Shown here piece by piece: positions 33,295 to 41,402 of a DNA stretch of 64,000 bases. The notes beneath the pieces are model-generated. The model searched no databases. It was not told the DNA's origin and saw nothing but the letters and a program-made list of their open reading frames with translations. Source of the DNA: CALBTQ01 sp036725605 (GTDB lineage: Bacteria; Lernaellota; Lernaellaia; Lernaellales; Lernaellaceae); assembly GCA_036725605.1 (NCBI GenBank), contig DAIMDW010000014.1, forward strand, positions 1 to 64,000, given 5' to 3'. Position 1 is the first letter of the stretch. Each line of letters begins with the position of its first letter. Position numbers and translations under genes: made by a program.

Positions 33295-34359
33295 CTATTC
33301 TCGTTCCTCGCCGATTTGCCTGATCATCGCGGCCAGCCGGTGATGCTCGTCGCAGCCCAGCACGCTCAGATCGCCCTTGCCCGGCGGCGGAAAACGCAAC
33401 GCGGCCGCCTCGATGCGCCGGCGCATTTCGGTCAAACGCAACGGCGGCAGCGCGCCCGAACGGTGGGCGTCGTACAGCGCGCGCACCGCCGCTTCCTGCC
33501 GCTCCCACTGGCGGCAGACCAGCAGCAGGTCGCACCCGGCCCGCGCGGCCAGCAGCGCCGCCTCGCCCGGTTCGTAATGCGCCGCCACGGCCTTCATCTC
33601 CAGATCGTCGCTGACGATCATCCCGTTGAAGCGCAGTTCTTCGCGCAGCAACGCCAGCACGCGCGGCGACAGCGTGGCCGGCAGCGCATCGTCCGCGTGC
33701 GCCGGCACGATGTGCGCGGTCATCACCGCCGCCACGTCCGCCGCCACGGCCGCGGCAAACGGCGGCAGATCGACCGCCCGCCACTGGGCCTCGTCGGTTT
33801 CGATCACCGGCAGTTCGTGATGACTGTCCTTGTCGGTGTTGCCGTGCCCGGGAAAATGCTTGGCGCAGGCGAGCACGCCGCCGCTCTGCAAGCCCTTGAT
33901 CACCGCCGCGCCCATCCGCGCGACCAATTGCGGATCGCGCCCGAAACTGCGGTCGCCGATCACCGGATTGTCCGGGTTGGCGTCGACGTCGACCACCGGC
34001 GCGAAATTCAGATCGAAGCCCAGGGCGTGCAGTTCCGCGGCCAGCGCCGTGCCCAGCCGGAAGGCCAGTTGTTCGTCGTCGGTTTGTCCCAGTACGCGCA
34101 TCTTCGGCCAGACGGTGCACGGCGGACCCAGGCGCGTCACCCGGCCTCCCTCCTGGTCGACCGCGAACAGCAATCGGCGATCGGGCGCCAGCGCGCGGAT
34201 CTCGGCGATCAGCTCGACGACCTGCGCCGGTTCCTGAATGTTGCGCGTAAAAAGGATGAAGCCGCCGACGCCCAGCGCCAGCGCCTCGCGCACGTGATCA
34301 TTGACCTCGGCGCCCTCGAAGCCGACCATAAGCACCCGGCCGGCGTCCCGCACCCGCAT
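33295..34359 (-). CDS. nagZ: Beta-N-acetylhexosaminidase NagZ (GH3)
   Basis: Glycoside hydrolase family 3 enzyme of 354 residues that removes N-acetylglucosamine from anhydromuropeptides during cell-wall recycling. It has GFILFTRNI, FAVDQEGGRVTRL, FAPVVDVD, the family motif CAKHFPGHG with a following Asp/His loop (NTDKDSHHELP), and the nucleophile loop in MIVSDDLEMKAV. No signal peptide is present, as in cytoplasmic NagZ. ATG 34359 has GGAGG upstream. It lies about 100 bases upstream of alr on the same strand, so both concern peptidoglycan. Confidence 0.92.
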   Translation of the reverse strand: MRVRDAGRVLMVGFEGAEVNDHVREALALGVGGFILFTRNIQEPAQVVELIAEIRALAPDRRLLFAVDQEGGRVTRLGPPCTVWPKMRVLGQTDDEQLAFRLGTALAAELHALGFDLNFAPVVDVDANPDNPVIGDRSFGRDPQLVARMGAAVIKGLQSGGVLACAKHFPGHGNTDKDSHHELPVIETDEAQWRAVDLPPFAAAVAADVAAVMTAHIVPAHADDALPATLSPRVLALLREELRFNGMIVSDDLEMKAVAAHYEPGEAALLAARAGCDLLLVCRQWERQEAAVRALYDAHRSGALPPLRLTEMRRRIEAAALRFPPPGKGDLSVLGCDEHHRLAAMIRQIGEERE

Positions 34360-34409
34360 GCCCGCCTCCGTTCGATGAATCGATATATTCAGGTGTCGCC
34401 CAAAGCCCT

Positions 34410-34438
34410 TTGACAGTCAAGGGGCGCGCGGCTACGAT
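34410..34438 (+). promoter_or_regulatory. Sigma-70-type promoter of the BaiN-like/rlmN pair, apparently leaderless
   Basis: TTGACA (34410-34415) is a perfect -35, followed after 17 bases by TACGAT (34433-34438). The downstream ATG is at 34446, so transcription would begin at or one base from the start codon. No Shine-Dalgarno sequence lies between. Confidence 0.6.
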
Positions 34439-34445
34439 CCGCGCC

Positions 34446-35672
34446 ATGGAACGATGGAACATCATCATTGTCGGCGGTGGAGCGGCCGGGTTGGTGGCGG
34501 CGGGCGCGGCCGCTGAGGCCGGAGCGACGGTGCTCGTCTGCGAAAAGATGAGCAAGGTGGCGCGCAAGGTCGGCATCTCCGGCAAGGGGCGCGGCAACGT
34601 GACCAACGACAAACCGCCCGAATTGTTCGCCGAAGGCTATCGCCACGGCGGCGATTTTCTGCGCTCGGCCTTCGCCCGTTTTTTCGTCGCCGACACCATT
34701 GCCCTGCTGGAAAAACGCGGCGTGCCCTGCGTGACCGAACGCGGCGGGCGCGTGTTTCCGGCGTCGGGCAAGGCGCAGGACGTGGTCAAGGCGCTGTATC
34801 GCTACGCCCGCGCCCACGGAGCCGCCGTGCGCACCGACGCGCCGATCGCCGAAATCGCGCACGAGGACGACGGCTTCTCCCTGCGCATCGGCCGGCAACG
34901 ACTTGGCGCCCGGCACGTCATCCTGGCCACCGGCGGCAAGAGCTATCCGGCCACCGGTTCGACCGGCGACGGCCACCGCTTTGCCCAAGCGCTGGGGCAC
35001 ACCATCGTCGAGCCCCGGCCCGCGCTGGCCCCGCTCAAGCTGACCGGCCTGCCGCCCGAGTTGCGCGTACATTTGAAGAACGTGGGCGTCGCGCTGCTGG
35101 ACGACAAAACGCAAATCGCCGCCGGGTTCGGCGAAGCGCTGCTCGAAAAGGGCGAAGCGGGCGGCCCGGTGCCGCTCAACCTCGCCCGTGATGTCGCCGG
35201 ATGCAAAAAACCGGTGTTGGCGCTCGATCTGAAACCGGCGCTCGACGAGGCCAAACTCGACGCCCGTCTGCGCCGCGATTTGGAAGCCGACGGCAAAGCC
35301 CCGTTGGCCGACGTGCTGCGCGGTTTACTGCCGCAGGTGCTGTTGCCGCTGATCGTCGCGCGCGCGGAACTCAACCCCGAGCAACGCTGTGCGGAAATCA
35401 GTAAAAAGACGCGCCTCCGCTTGTTGCGCACGCTCAAGCGCCTTACCTTTCCCGTCGCCGACATCGGCGATTGGCCACAGGCGCTGGTCACCGCCGGCGG
35501 CGTGCGGCTGGACGAGGTCGATCCGCGCACGATGGAAAGCCGGCTCGTGCCCGGTTTGTTTTTCTGCGGCGAAGTGCTCGACATCGACGGCGTGAGCGGC
35601 GGGTACAATTTGCAGGCCGCCTTCTCCACCGGCTACCTGGCCGGGCGGGCGGCGGCGAAGGCGTTGACGTGA
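34446..35672 (+). CDS. BaiN/HI0933-family FAD-dependent oxidoreductase
   Basis: Flavoprotein of 408 residues. The dinucleotide-binding fold is at the start, IIIVGGGAAGLVAAGAAAE, then KVARKVGISGKGRGNVTN, the typical HI0933 signature. The second FAD motif is VILATGGKSYPATGSTGDGH, and the C-terminal LFFCGEVLDIDGVSGGYNLQAAFSTG is diagnostic. Members include BaiN (bile acid 7-dehydroxylation) and many proteins with no proven substrate, so a precise reaction is not claimed. The rlmN start overlaps the stop codon as GTGA, so both are co-translated. The promoter suggests a leaderless transcript from ATG 34446. Confidence 0.88.
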   Translation: MERWNIIIVGGGAAGLVAAGAAAEAGATVLVCEKMSKVARKVGISGKGRGNVTNDKPPELFAEGYRHGGDFLRSAFARFFVADTIALLEKRGVPCVTERGGRVFPASGKAQDVVKALYRYARAHGAAVRTDAPIAEIAHEDDGFSLRIGRQRLGARHVILATGGKSYPATGSTGDGHRFAQALGHTIVEPRPALAPLKLTGLPPELRVHLKNVGVALLDDKTQIAAGFGEALLEKGEAGGPVPLNLARDVAGCKKPVLALDLKPALDEAKLDARLRRDLEADGKAPLADVLRGLLPQVLLPLIVARAELNPEQRCAEISKKTRLRLLRTLKRLTFPVADIGDWPQALVTAGGVRLDEVDPRTMESRLVPGLFFCGEVLDIDGVSGGYNLQAAFSTGYLAGRAAAKALT

Positions 35673-36694
35673 GCAAAACCTGCATCAAAAGCCTGACGCT
35701 CAAGCAACTGGCGCGCGAGTTGGAGGCGCTCGGCGAGAAGCCGTACCGCGCCAAGCAGATCTTCCCCTGGCTCTACCGGCGCGACGTCGCCTCGTTCGAT
35801 GAAATGACCGACATCAGCCAGGCCCTGCGCCAAACGCTGGACCGGCATTTTTCCCTGCTGCGTCTGGAAGTCGCCGAGACGCTGACCAGCGAGGACGGCA
35901 CGCGCAAGCTGGCGTTGCAGACCGCCGACGGTCACCTGATCGAAAGCGTGCTCATCCCCGAGCCGCGCCGGCTGACGGTCTGCCTGAGCACGCAAATCGG
36001 CTGCCGCTTCGGTTGCCGGTTTTGCCGCACCGGCACGATGGGTCTGATCCGCAACCTGACCACCGGCGAGATCGTCGAGCAATTCCTGGCCGTGCAGCGC
36101 CTCGCCGGCGAGCGGCGCATCAGCAACCTGGTGCTCATGGGCATGGGCGAACCGCTGGACAACTACGAGAACGTCATGGGCGCCATCTCGATCTGGCGTG
36201 ACGATTACGGCCCCAACCTCAGCCCGCGCAAGGTCACGCTCTCGACCGTGGGCGTCGTGCCGCAACTGGATCGCCTGGGCCGGGAGATCGAAATCAGCCT
36301 GGCGATCAGCCTGCACGCGGCCGACGACGAAACGCGCAATCAACTGGTGCCGATCAACCGCAAGTACCCGCTCAAAGAGCTAATGGACGCCTGCCGCCGC
36401 TACCCGCTTTCGCCGCGCCGGCGCATCACTTTCGAGTACGCGCTGGTCAAGGGCGTCAACGACAGCGAGGCCGACGCGCTCAAGCTGGTCAACCTGGTCA
36501 AACCGTTGCGGCCGAAAATCAACCTCATCGCGTGCAATCCCTTCGCCGGTTCGGGCTATGAACCGCCCGACGACGCGACGGTCGATCGCTTCCTGCAGAT
36601 TCTCCTCGACCACAACCTGACCGCGATCGTGCGCAAGCCGCGCGGCCGCGACATCCTCGCCGCCTGCGGACAACTGGCCGTCAAACGCGATTGA
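35669..36694 (+). CDS. rlmN: Dual-specificity 23S rRNA/tRNA adenine C2-methyltransferase RlmN
   Basis: Radical SAM methyltransferase of 341 residues that methylates C2 of A2503 in 23S rRNA and A37 in some tRNAs. It has an N-terminal helical RNA-binding domain (EALGEKPYRAKQIFPWLYRR). The [4Fe-4S] cluster motif is Cys112, Cys116 and Cys119 (CRFGCRFC), LVLMGMGEPLDNYENV follows, and Cys333 near the C-terminus sits at the methyl-carrying cysteine position. Starts at GTG 35669, overlapping the preceding stop. The C-terminal GRDILAACGQL is standard for the family. Confidence 0.95.
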   Translation: MSKTCIKSLTLKQLARELEALGEKPYRAKQIFPWLYRRDVASFDEMTDISQALRQTLDRHFSLLRLEVAETLTSEDGTRKLALQTADGHLIESVLIPEPRRLTVCLSTQIGCRFGCRFCRTGTMGLIRNLTTGEIVEQFLAVQRLAGERRISNLVLMGMGEPLDNYENVMGAISIWRDDYGPNLSPRKVTLSTVGVVPQLDRLGREIEISLAISLHAADDETRNQLVPINRKYPLKELMDACRRYPLSPRRRITFEYALVKGVNDSEADALKLVNLVKPLRPKINLIACNPFAGSGYEPPDDATVDRFLQILLDHNLTAIVRKPRGRDILAACGQLAVKRD

Positions 36695-36950
36695 TTTCAC
36701 CTCAGATCGGCGGGTGGCGCTGTTTTGCGAGCGAATGAAATGAGTGAGCATAACAGTGGATATTTAAACACGGATAAGCCTCACCGCGTTCGGCGTATCA
36801 GCGCCACCGAAATGTTATTTACAGGAGCGGTGTCACCTGCACCCCTTTGGGGTTTGGTAAAAATTGCTCCATCCGATACCAGGGCTGACGCCCTTCGCTA
36901 CTGACCTGCGCCCTGCGGGCTTGAAGGTCCTGCACAGAATTCTTTACCAG
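36695..36950. other. Non-coding stretch with a short inverted-repeat element
   Basis: No convincing gene is present between rlmN and the tandem repeats. A perfect 10-bp inverted repeat, GGTGGCGCTG (36713-36722) and CAGCGCCACC (36798-36807), bounds 95 bases of AT-richer DNA and resembles a degenerate miniature element. The rest includes short complementary GC-rich words (for example GACCTGCGCCCTGCGGGC around 36903) that could form hairpins. No rlmN terminator with a T-run was seen. Confidence 0.45.
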
Positions 36951-37380
36951 GATTGTCGAGGCTGTCGATTTTCTCGTTTTGAGGTTTTTTTGCCCGACGC
37001 TTACGGGTCGGGCTACCCTCTATCGCCGTCGACGGGGCTGTTTGTCGCCTATCGGCGCATTTATCGACAGTCTCTCGGGGCGCGGGATGACAAGGATTGT
37101 CGAGGCTGTCGATTTTCTCGTTTTGAGGTTTTTTTGCCCGACGCTTACGGGTCGGGCTACCCTCTATCGCCGTCGACGGGGCTGTTTGTCGCCTATCGGC
37201 GCATTTATCGACAGTCTCTCGGGGCGCGGGATGACAAGGATTGTCGAGGCTGTCGATTTTCTTGTTTTGAGGCTTTTTAGCCCGACGCTTACGGGTCGGG
37301 CTACCCTCTATCGCCCCGGAAGGGGCTGTTTGTCGCCTATCGGCGCATTTATCGACAGTCTCCGAAGCCCTGCGCGATTG
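36951..37380. repeat. Three tandem copies of a 144-bp repeat
   Basis: Copies begin at 36951, 37095 and 37239, each with GATTGTCGAGGCTGTCGATT. Copies 1 and 2 are essentially identical; copy 3 carries several changes and loses similarity near 37365. Each unit contains a hairpin, GCCCGAC-GCTTACG-GGTCGGGC type, and a run of seven T. Because 144 is divisible by three, open frames cross all copies and would encode 48-residue repeats, but there is no ribosome-binding site and two frames are equally open, so coding is doubtful. Confidence 0.85.
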
Positions 37381-37381
37381 A

Positions 37382-39748
37382 TTAATTTCTAAGCTGGCTG
37401 AATTTTTTCTGATCCGGATAGGCGATGCGGTTGTGGTGCATGCCGATGATCACCTCGGTCAGCGCCTGCGAGATGCGCGGCAGATCGCCGATGTGCAGCG
37501 GGCTTTCGTTCAACTCGCCCTCGTCGACCAGCCGCTGAATCATCTCGTCGATCATCGCGCGCACCTTGGCTTCGTCGCGATCGGTGATGGTCCGGCTGCG
37601 CGCTTCGATCACGTCGCAGATCATCAAAATGGCCGTTTCGCGCGTTTGCGGCTTCGGCCCCGGATAGCGGTAATCGGCCTCGACGACCGGCGCGCCGCCG
37701 GCGGCTTCGGCTTTCTGCGCCCGGTCAAGGAAATAGGCGATCATCCGCGTGCCGTGATGCTGCTCGATGAAATCGATGATCCGCTCCGGCAGCTTGTTTT
37801 CGCGCGCCAGCTTCGCCCCATCGATCACGTGCGCCTTGATGATCTTCGCCGAATCGCGCGGCGTTTTTTGTTTATCGTGCGGATTGTCGCCCAGTTGGTT
37901 TTCGACGAAATAGCGCGGATTGAGGCTCTTGCCCAAATCGTGGTACAGCGCGCCGACGCGCACCAACAGCGCGTTCGCGCCGATCGCCTCGGCCGCCGCT
38001 TCGGCCAGCGAACTGATCGCGATCGAGTGATGGAACGTGCCCGATGCGTAATGCGAAATGCGCCGCAACAGCGGATTTTCGTAATTGGCCAGTTCCAGCA
38101 GCGAAATGTCGGTCATGTAGCCCATCAGGTTTTCGAAGATCGGCGCCAGGCCCAGCACCAACATGCCCGACAGCACGCCGCCGATGAACCCGGCGATCGG
38201 CGTATAGATGATGTCGGCGTTCGTTTCCTTCTGCACCAGCATCATCAGCACGTACGCCGAGGTCATCGCGGCCAGCCCGACGATCAATCCGCCGCGCAAG
38301 ACCTGCGAGCGCCGTTTCACGTCGCGCATCACGTGCGCGCCGACCAGCGAAATGACGAAGGCCAGCGCGAAATAGTGCAACGGCGCCTGAATGGCCAGGA
38401 CGGCAAAGGCGGAAATGACCACTGCGAAAACCACCGCGATCTCAAAGCGCATCAAAAAGCGCACCAGCATCGTCGGCGTGGCCAACGGGAACAGGAACAC
38501 CAGCAGGTACGTCGGCATCGTCGGAAACTGTGCGGTCAGTTTGTCGCCGAACCAGCCGGTCAGTCGCAGGCCCAGCAGCGTGAGCACCAACAGGATCCCC
38601 AGGACAAACGTATCGCGCTCGGAGATGACGAACCGCCGCATGTTCGTATCGGTGATCCAGAACGAAAGCGCCAGCGTCAGCAGCGACAGGAGCATCAGCC
38701 CGACCAGGGTTTTGATCCAGCCCTTGGGCGCCGATTTCTGCCGCAGGTAATCAAGTACAACCTTTTGCTGCTGCTCGACCGCCTGCCCGTCGCCGATGAT
38801 TAACTGGTTCTTTTTAAATGTATAAGTGACCGGCAGCACCGCTTCGACCGCCCGCTTGCGCGCATCCTCGGTGGCCTTGTTGTCGAAAACCAGATTCGGT
38901 TTGATCTGGTTGACCGCGATCTTGGCCAGCAGTTCCTTGATCGCCTTGGGCTGCGCCTTCCACTGCTTTTCGGCCTGCTCCAGCACCATCAACTCGGCCT
39001 GCTTGGGATTGATCACCCGCGCGATATCCTTGAGCGTCCGGTCCTGCGTCTGGTCCTGCGTCTGGCCCCGTTCGTGAATGCGGATGGCCGACGGACCGTC
39101 TTTTTCCGAATCGGTCAGGATGTCGCTGATTTCGTCGAACTCGAAGGTGATGTAATAGCCGTACACCTTGGTCAGCGCCGCGTTGATCCGCTCGGCCAAC
39201 GCGGGCGCGAAACGCGCCTCGATAAGCAGTTCGTATTCGTCGTCGCTCAACTCGGTGGCCAGTTGTTTTTGAAATTCGGCGCGCGCGTCGACCAGCTTGA
39301 TCTTCAGTTCCTTGTCCAGTTCGGCCTGTCGTTGCGCCTTTTTCTTGGCGGGCAGCTTGAGCTGTTCCACTTCCGCCAGCGGCGCAAACAGCTTGTTGAG
39401 GGTTTTGAACGCGGTTTGTATCCGCTCCTGCAACAAGCCCCGCGCCGACGCGTCGTACTCGTAAATCGGCTCCACCCGCGTCAGCGCCTTGGTGCGGGCT
39501 TCCTCGGTCGCCTGCGGATCGGCCACGGAAATATCGAAGGGCGCGCGGATGTTGCCGATGACGAAATCGCCCAGATGGAAGCGCGGCGTGCGGCTGATCA
39601 GATTGGGCGAAAGAATCACCGAGATGACCACCGAAAGCAGGATGATCAGCAGCAGATGACGGGCGCGAAAACGGGTGATAATCGACTTGGCCGCCGTCAG
39701 GCGCGGTTCGGCTTTCCCGGTGTTCGCGTCGTTGCGGTCTTGGCTCAA
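37382..39748 (-). CDS. 7TM-HD family cyclic-di-AMP phosphodiesterase (PgpH-like)
   Basis: Membrane protein of 788 residues. An N-terminal helix (about 30-50) is followed by a large extracytoplasmic 7TMR-HDED domain with a long charged segment, then seven helices (about 340-560) and a cytoplasmic HD phosphohydrolase. HD residues are seen in YASGTFHHSIAISSLAE, VGALYHDLGK, KAHVIDGAKLA, EQHHGTRM and ICDVIEARSRT. PgpH enzymes degrade c-di-AMP. Start chosen at TTG 39748, with GGGGAG before it; the promoter places the transcription start near 39853, so the earlier TTG at 39856 would be untranscribed. The mapped promoter and context suggest a single-gene unit. Confidence 0.85.
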   Translation of the reverse strand: MSQDRNDANTGKAEPRLTAAKSIITRFRARHLLLIILLSVVISVILSPNLISRTPRFHLGDFVIGNIRAPFDISVADPQATEEARTKALTRVEPIYEYDASARGLLQERIQTAFKTLNKLFAPLAEVEQLKLPAKKKAQRQAELDKELKIKLVDARAEFQKQLATELSDDEYELLIEARFAPALAERINAALTKVYGYYITFEFDEISDILTDSEKDGPSAIRIHERGQTQDQTQDRTLKDIARVINPKQAELMVLEQAEKQWKAQPKAIKELLAKIAVNQIKPNLVFDNKATEDARKRAVEAVLPVTYTFKKNQLIIGDGQAVEQQQKVVLDYLRQKSAPKGWIKTLVGLMLLSLLTLALSFWITDTNMRRFVISERDTFVLGILLVLTLLGLRLTGWFGDKLTAQFPTMPTYLLVFLFPLATPTMLVRFLMRFEIAVVFAVVISAFAVLAIQAPLHYFALAFVISLVGAHVMRDVKRRSQVLRGGLIVGLAAMTSAYVLMMLVQKETNADIIYTPIAGFIGGVLSGMLVLGLAPIFENLMGYMTDISLLELANYENPLLRRISHYASGTFHHSIAISSLAEAAAEAIGANALLVRVGALYHDLGKSLNPRYFVENQLGDNPHDKQKTPRDSAKIIKAHVIDGAKLARENKLPERIIDFIEQHHGTRMIAYFLDRAQKAEAAGGAPVVEADYRYPGPKPQTRETAILMICDVIEARSRTITDRDEAKVRAMIDEMIQRLVDEGELNESPLHIGDLPRISQALTEVIIGMHHNRIAYPDQKKFSQLRN

Positions 39749-39859
39749 AATATCTCCCCTTTCGCCCGGATATCCACCGCTTGTCTCCCCATCGCCGGAA
39801 GCCGTCGCCCCGGCGTTCGCCCCGGCCTCGTCACTCCGGTTAACAGACGGTAACAATTG

Positions 39860-39888
39860 AATATATTAATTTAATTGGTAGCAGGCAA
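39860..39888 (-). promoter_or_regulatory. Sigma-70-type promoter of the PgpH-like gene
   Basis: On the minus strand TTGCCT (39888-39883) and TATATT (39865-39860) are separated by 17 bases in an AT-rich stretch. The expected start near 39853 leaves a leader of about 105 bases before TTG 39748. Confidence 0.65.
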
Positions 39889-39915
39889 AAGACCGTAAAA
39901 CAAGGGGTTGGTCAA

Positions 39916-39944
39916 TTGACAGTAACCATGCGCAAATGGTAGTG
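39916..39944 (+). promoter_or_regulatory. Candidate promoter of the ParA operon
   Basis: A perfect TTGACA -35 (39916-39921) lies 57 bases before the parA-like ATG. A matching -10 is weak (around 39939-39945, containing TAGTG), so an activator or a non-standard sigma factor may be needed. Confidence 0.4.
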
Positions 39945-39978
39945 CTAATTCGATCCGAAAACACAAAGTGGGATACCC

Positions 39979-40758
39979 ATGCATACGATTGCGATTGCCA
40001 ACCAAAAAGGCGGCGTCGGCAAGACCACGGTTGCGGTCAACCTGGGCGCCGGATTGGCGCGGCTGGGACGAAAAGTGCTCGTGATCGACCTGGACGCCCA
40101 GTGCAACGCCACGCAAATTCTGCATCGTTCCTTGGAAGAAGACGAACGCGGCGTCTGTGAGGTCCTGCTTGACGAAGGCGACCTGCAGTCGATCGTGGTT
40201 CCCGCCAAACAGGAAAACCTGTTCATCGCCCCGGCCGGCGAATCGTTGGCCAACGCCGATCTCAACCTGGCCGCGACGATGGGCCGCGAAATGTTCCTGC
40301 GCAATATGATTCGCGGCGTAAAAAAGGACAAATACGACTACGTGCTCATCGACACCGGTCCGTACCTCGGTTTGCTGACGGTCAACGCGCTGGTCGCCGC
40401 CGATTACGTGCTGGTGCCCGTCTCCTGCGAATACCTACCGCTGGTCGGTCTGAAGTTCCTGTTGCAGACGGTCGAGAAAATTCAAGAGAAATTGCATGAT
40501 GACTTGAAAATTCTCGGCTATATTATCACTATGTACGACCGGCGTGAGTCGATCACCTTCAAAGTGGAAAACACGTTGATGGAGAAGTTCGGCTCGGCCG
40601 TGTTCGATACGCGCATACGCGTCAATACCAAGCACAAGGGGGCGCCCAGTCGCTCCCAGACGATATTCGATTACGAAGGCAGTGCCCAAGGCAAAGGCAC
40701 GCGGGATTTCGATGAACTGACGGCCGAAGTCATCGCCCGCATCGAAGGAGGAAACTGA
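39979..40758 (+). CDS. ParA/MinD-family ATPase
   Basis: ParA-like ATPase of 259 residues. It has the deviant Walker A motif KGGVGKTT (10-17), IDLDAQCNAT (Walker A' region) and YDYVLIDTGPYLG as Walker B. The Walker B region has TGPYLG in place of the common PP-[SGN]-L. Such proteins position plasmids, chromosomes or envelope machines by ATP-dependent surface binding. No parB gene or parS-like repeat accompanies it, and the next three genes encode membrane proteins, so an orphan positioning role is more likely than chromosome partition. The stop overlaps the next ATG (TGATG). Cytoplasmic. Confidence 0.88.
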   Translation: MHTIAIANQKGGVGKTTVAVNLGAGLARLGRKVLVIDLDAQCNATQILHRSLEEDERGVCEVLLDEGDLQSIVVPAKQENLFIAPAGESLANADLNLAATMGREMFLRNMIRGVKKDKYDYVLIDTGPYLGLLTVNALVAADYVLVPVSCEYLPLVGLKFLLQTVEKIQEKLHDDLKILGYIITMYDRRESITFKVENTLMEKFGSAVFDTRIRVNTKHKGAPSRSQTIFDYEGSAQGKGTRDFDELTAEVIARIEGGN

Positions 40759-41378
40759 TGGCCAAACAGAAAAATGGATTCGATACCATTTTTGAATCGA
40801 CCGCCGGTAAAAAAACCAAAAAGAGCGCCCCGGTGAAAAAGGCGGAGAAAAAGCCGGCCGCATCGCCCGCGCCCAAAACGGTCGAGGCCCCCGTGGCCAA
40901 CGGCAGCATCGAATGCGCTCCGGCCGATATTCTTAAAACCGCATGGAAAACCCACGACAACGAAATCCTCTATCGCAAGAGCAAGGAAGATCGCGTGCTG
41001 ATTTTCTCGACCAGCGTGCTGGTCGCTCTGGTGTTGGGCGCGGCGTTGGTGCTGGGCCAGGCTTTCGAATGGCACTGGATCAGCCGCTTCATCTTCCGCC
41101 TCTTCTTCTGCGGCGTGGCCTTCGGCGTGGCCCTGGCCGGCAACGCTCTGGTGGAATTGAATCGTCGGCGCATGCAAGACCTGCTGGCGATGACGATAAA
41201 AATTCAGGAATCGCTCGGCTTGTACGAGGAAGGACGCATTCCCGGTGCGGACGGCGCTTTCTTCCCGAATACCTACAAATTCGTCGGCAGCATGAATGAC
41301 GACGAAACCAATTACGCGCAAATGATCCTCAAGGTTGCCGGCGCCGCGGCGATCTTCGTCATTTTGTTGCTGGCGTAA
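40758..41378 (+). CDS. Small membrane protein of the ParA operon, unknown function
   Basis: A 206-residue protein without a recognised family. Residues 1-45 are Lys/Ala/Pro-rich and disordered (for example KKTKKSAPVKKAEKKPAASP). Two adjacent transmembrane helices follow (about 83-100 and 105-127), then a helical segment (ELNRRRMQDLLAMTIKIQESLG), a short loop and a C-terminal helix that ends the protein (about 188-206). The basic tail may face the cytoplasm and could contact the ParA-like ATPase. It is translationally coupled to that gene by a one-base overlap. Function can only be guessed from operon position. Confidence 0.7.
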   Translation: MAKQKNGFDTIFESTAGKKTKKSAPVKKAEKKPAASPAPKTVEAPVANGSIECAPADILKTAWKTHDNEILYRKSKEDRVLIFSTSVLVALVLGAALVLGQAFEWHWISRFIFRLFFCGVAFGVALAGNALVELNRRRMQDLLAMTIKIQESLGLYEEGRIPGADGAFFPNTYKFVGSMNDDETNYAQMILKVAGAAAIFVILLLA

Positions 41379-41402
41379 TTTAATAAGGATTCGATTCGGT
41401 CG

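Noticed and set aside
36951..37380. CRISPR array
   Set aside because: Repeats are 144 bp, directly adjacent, and have no unique spacers; no cas gene is in the window.
36864..37392. Two overlapping frames encoding 48-residue repeat proteins
   Set aside because: The period is a multiple of three, so any frame free of stops in one copy stays open. There is no ribosome-binding site and two frames are equally open.
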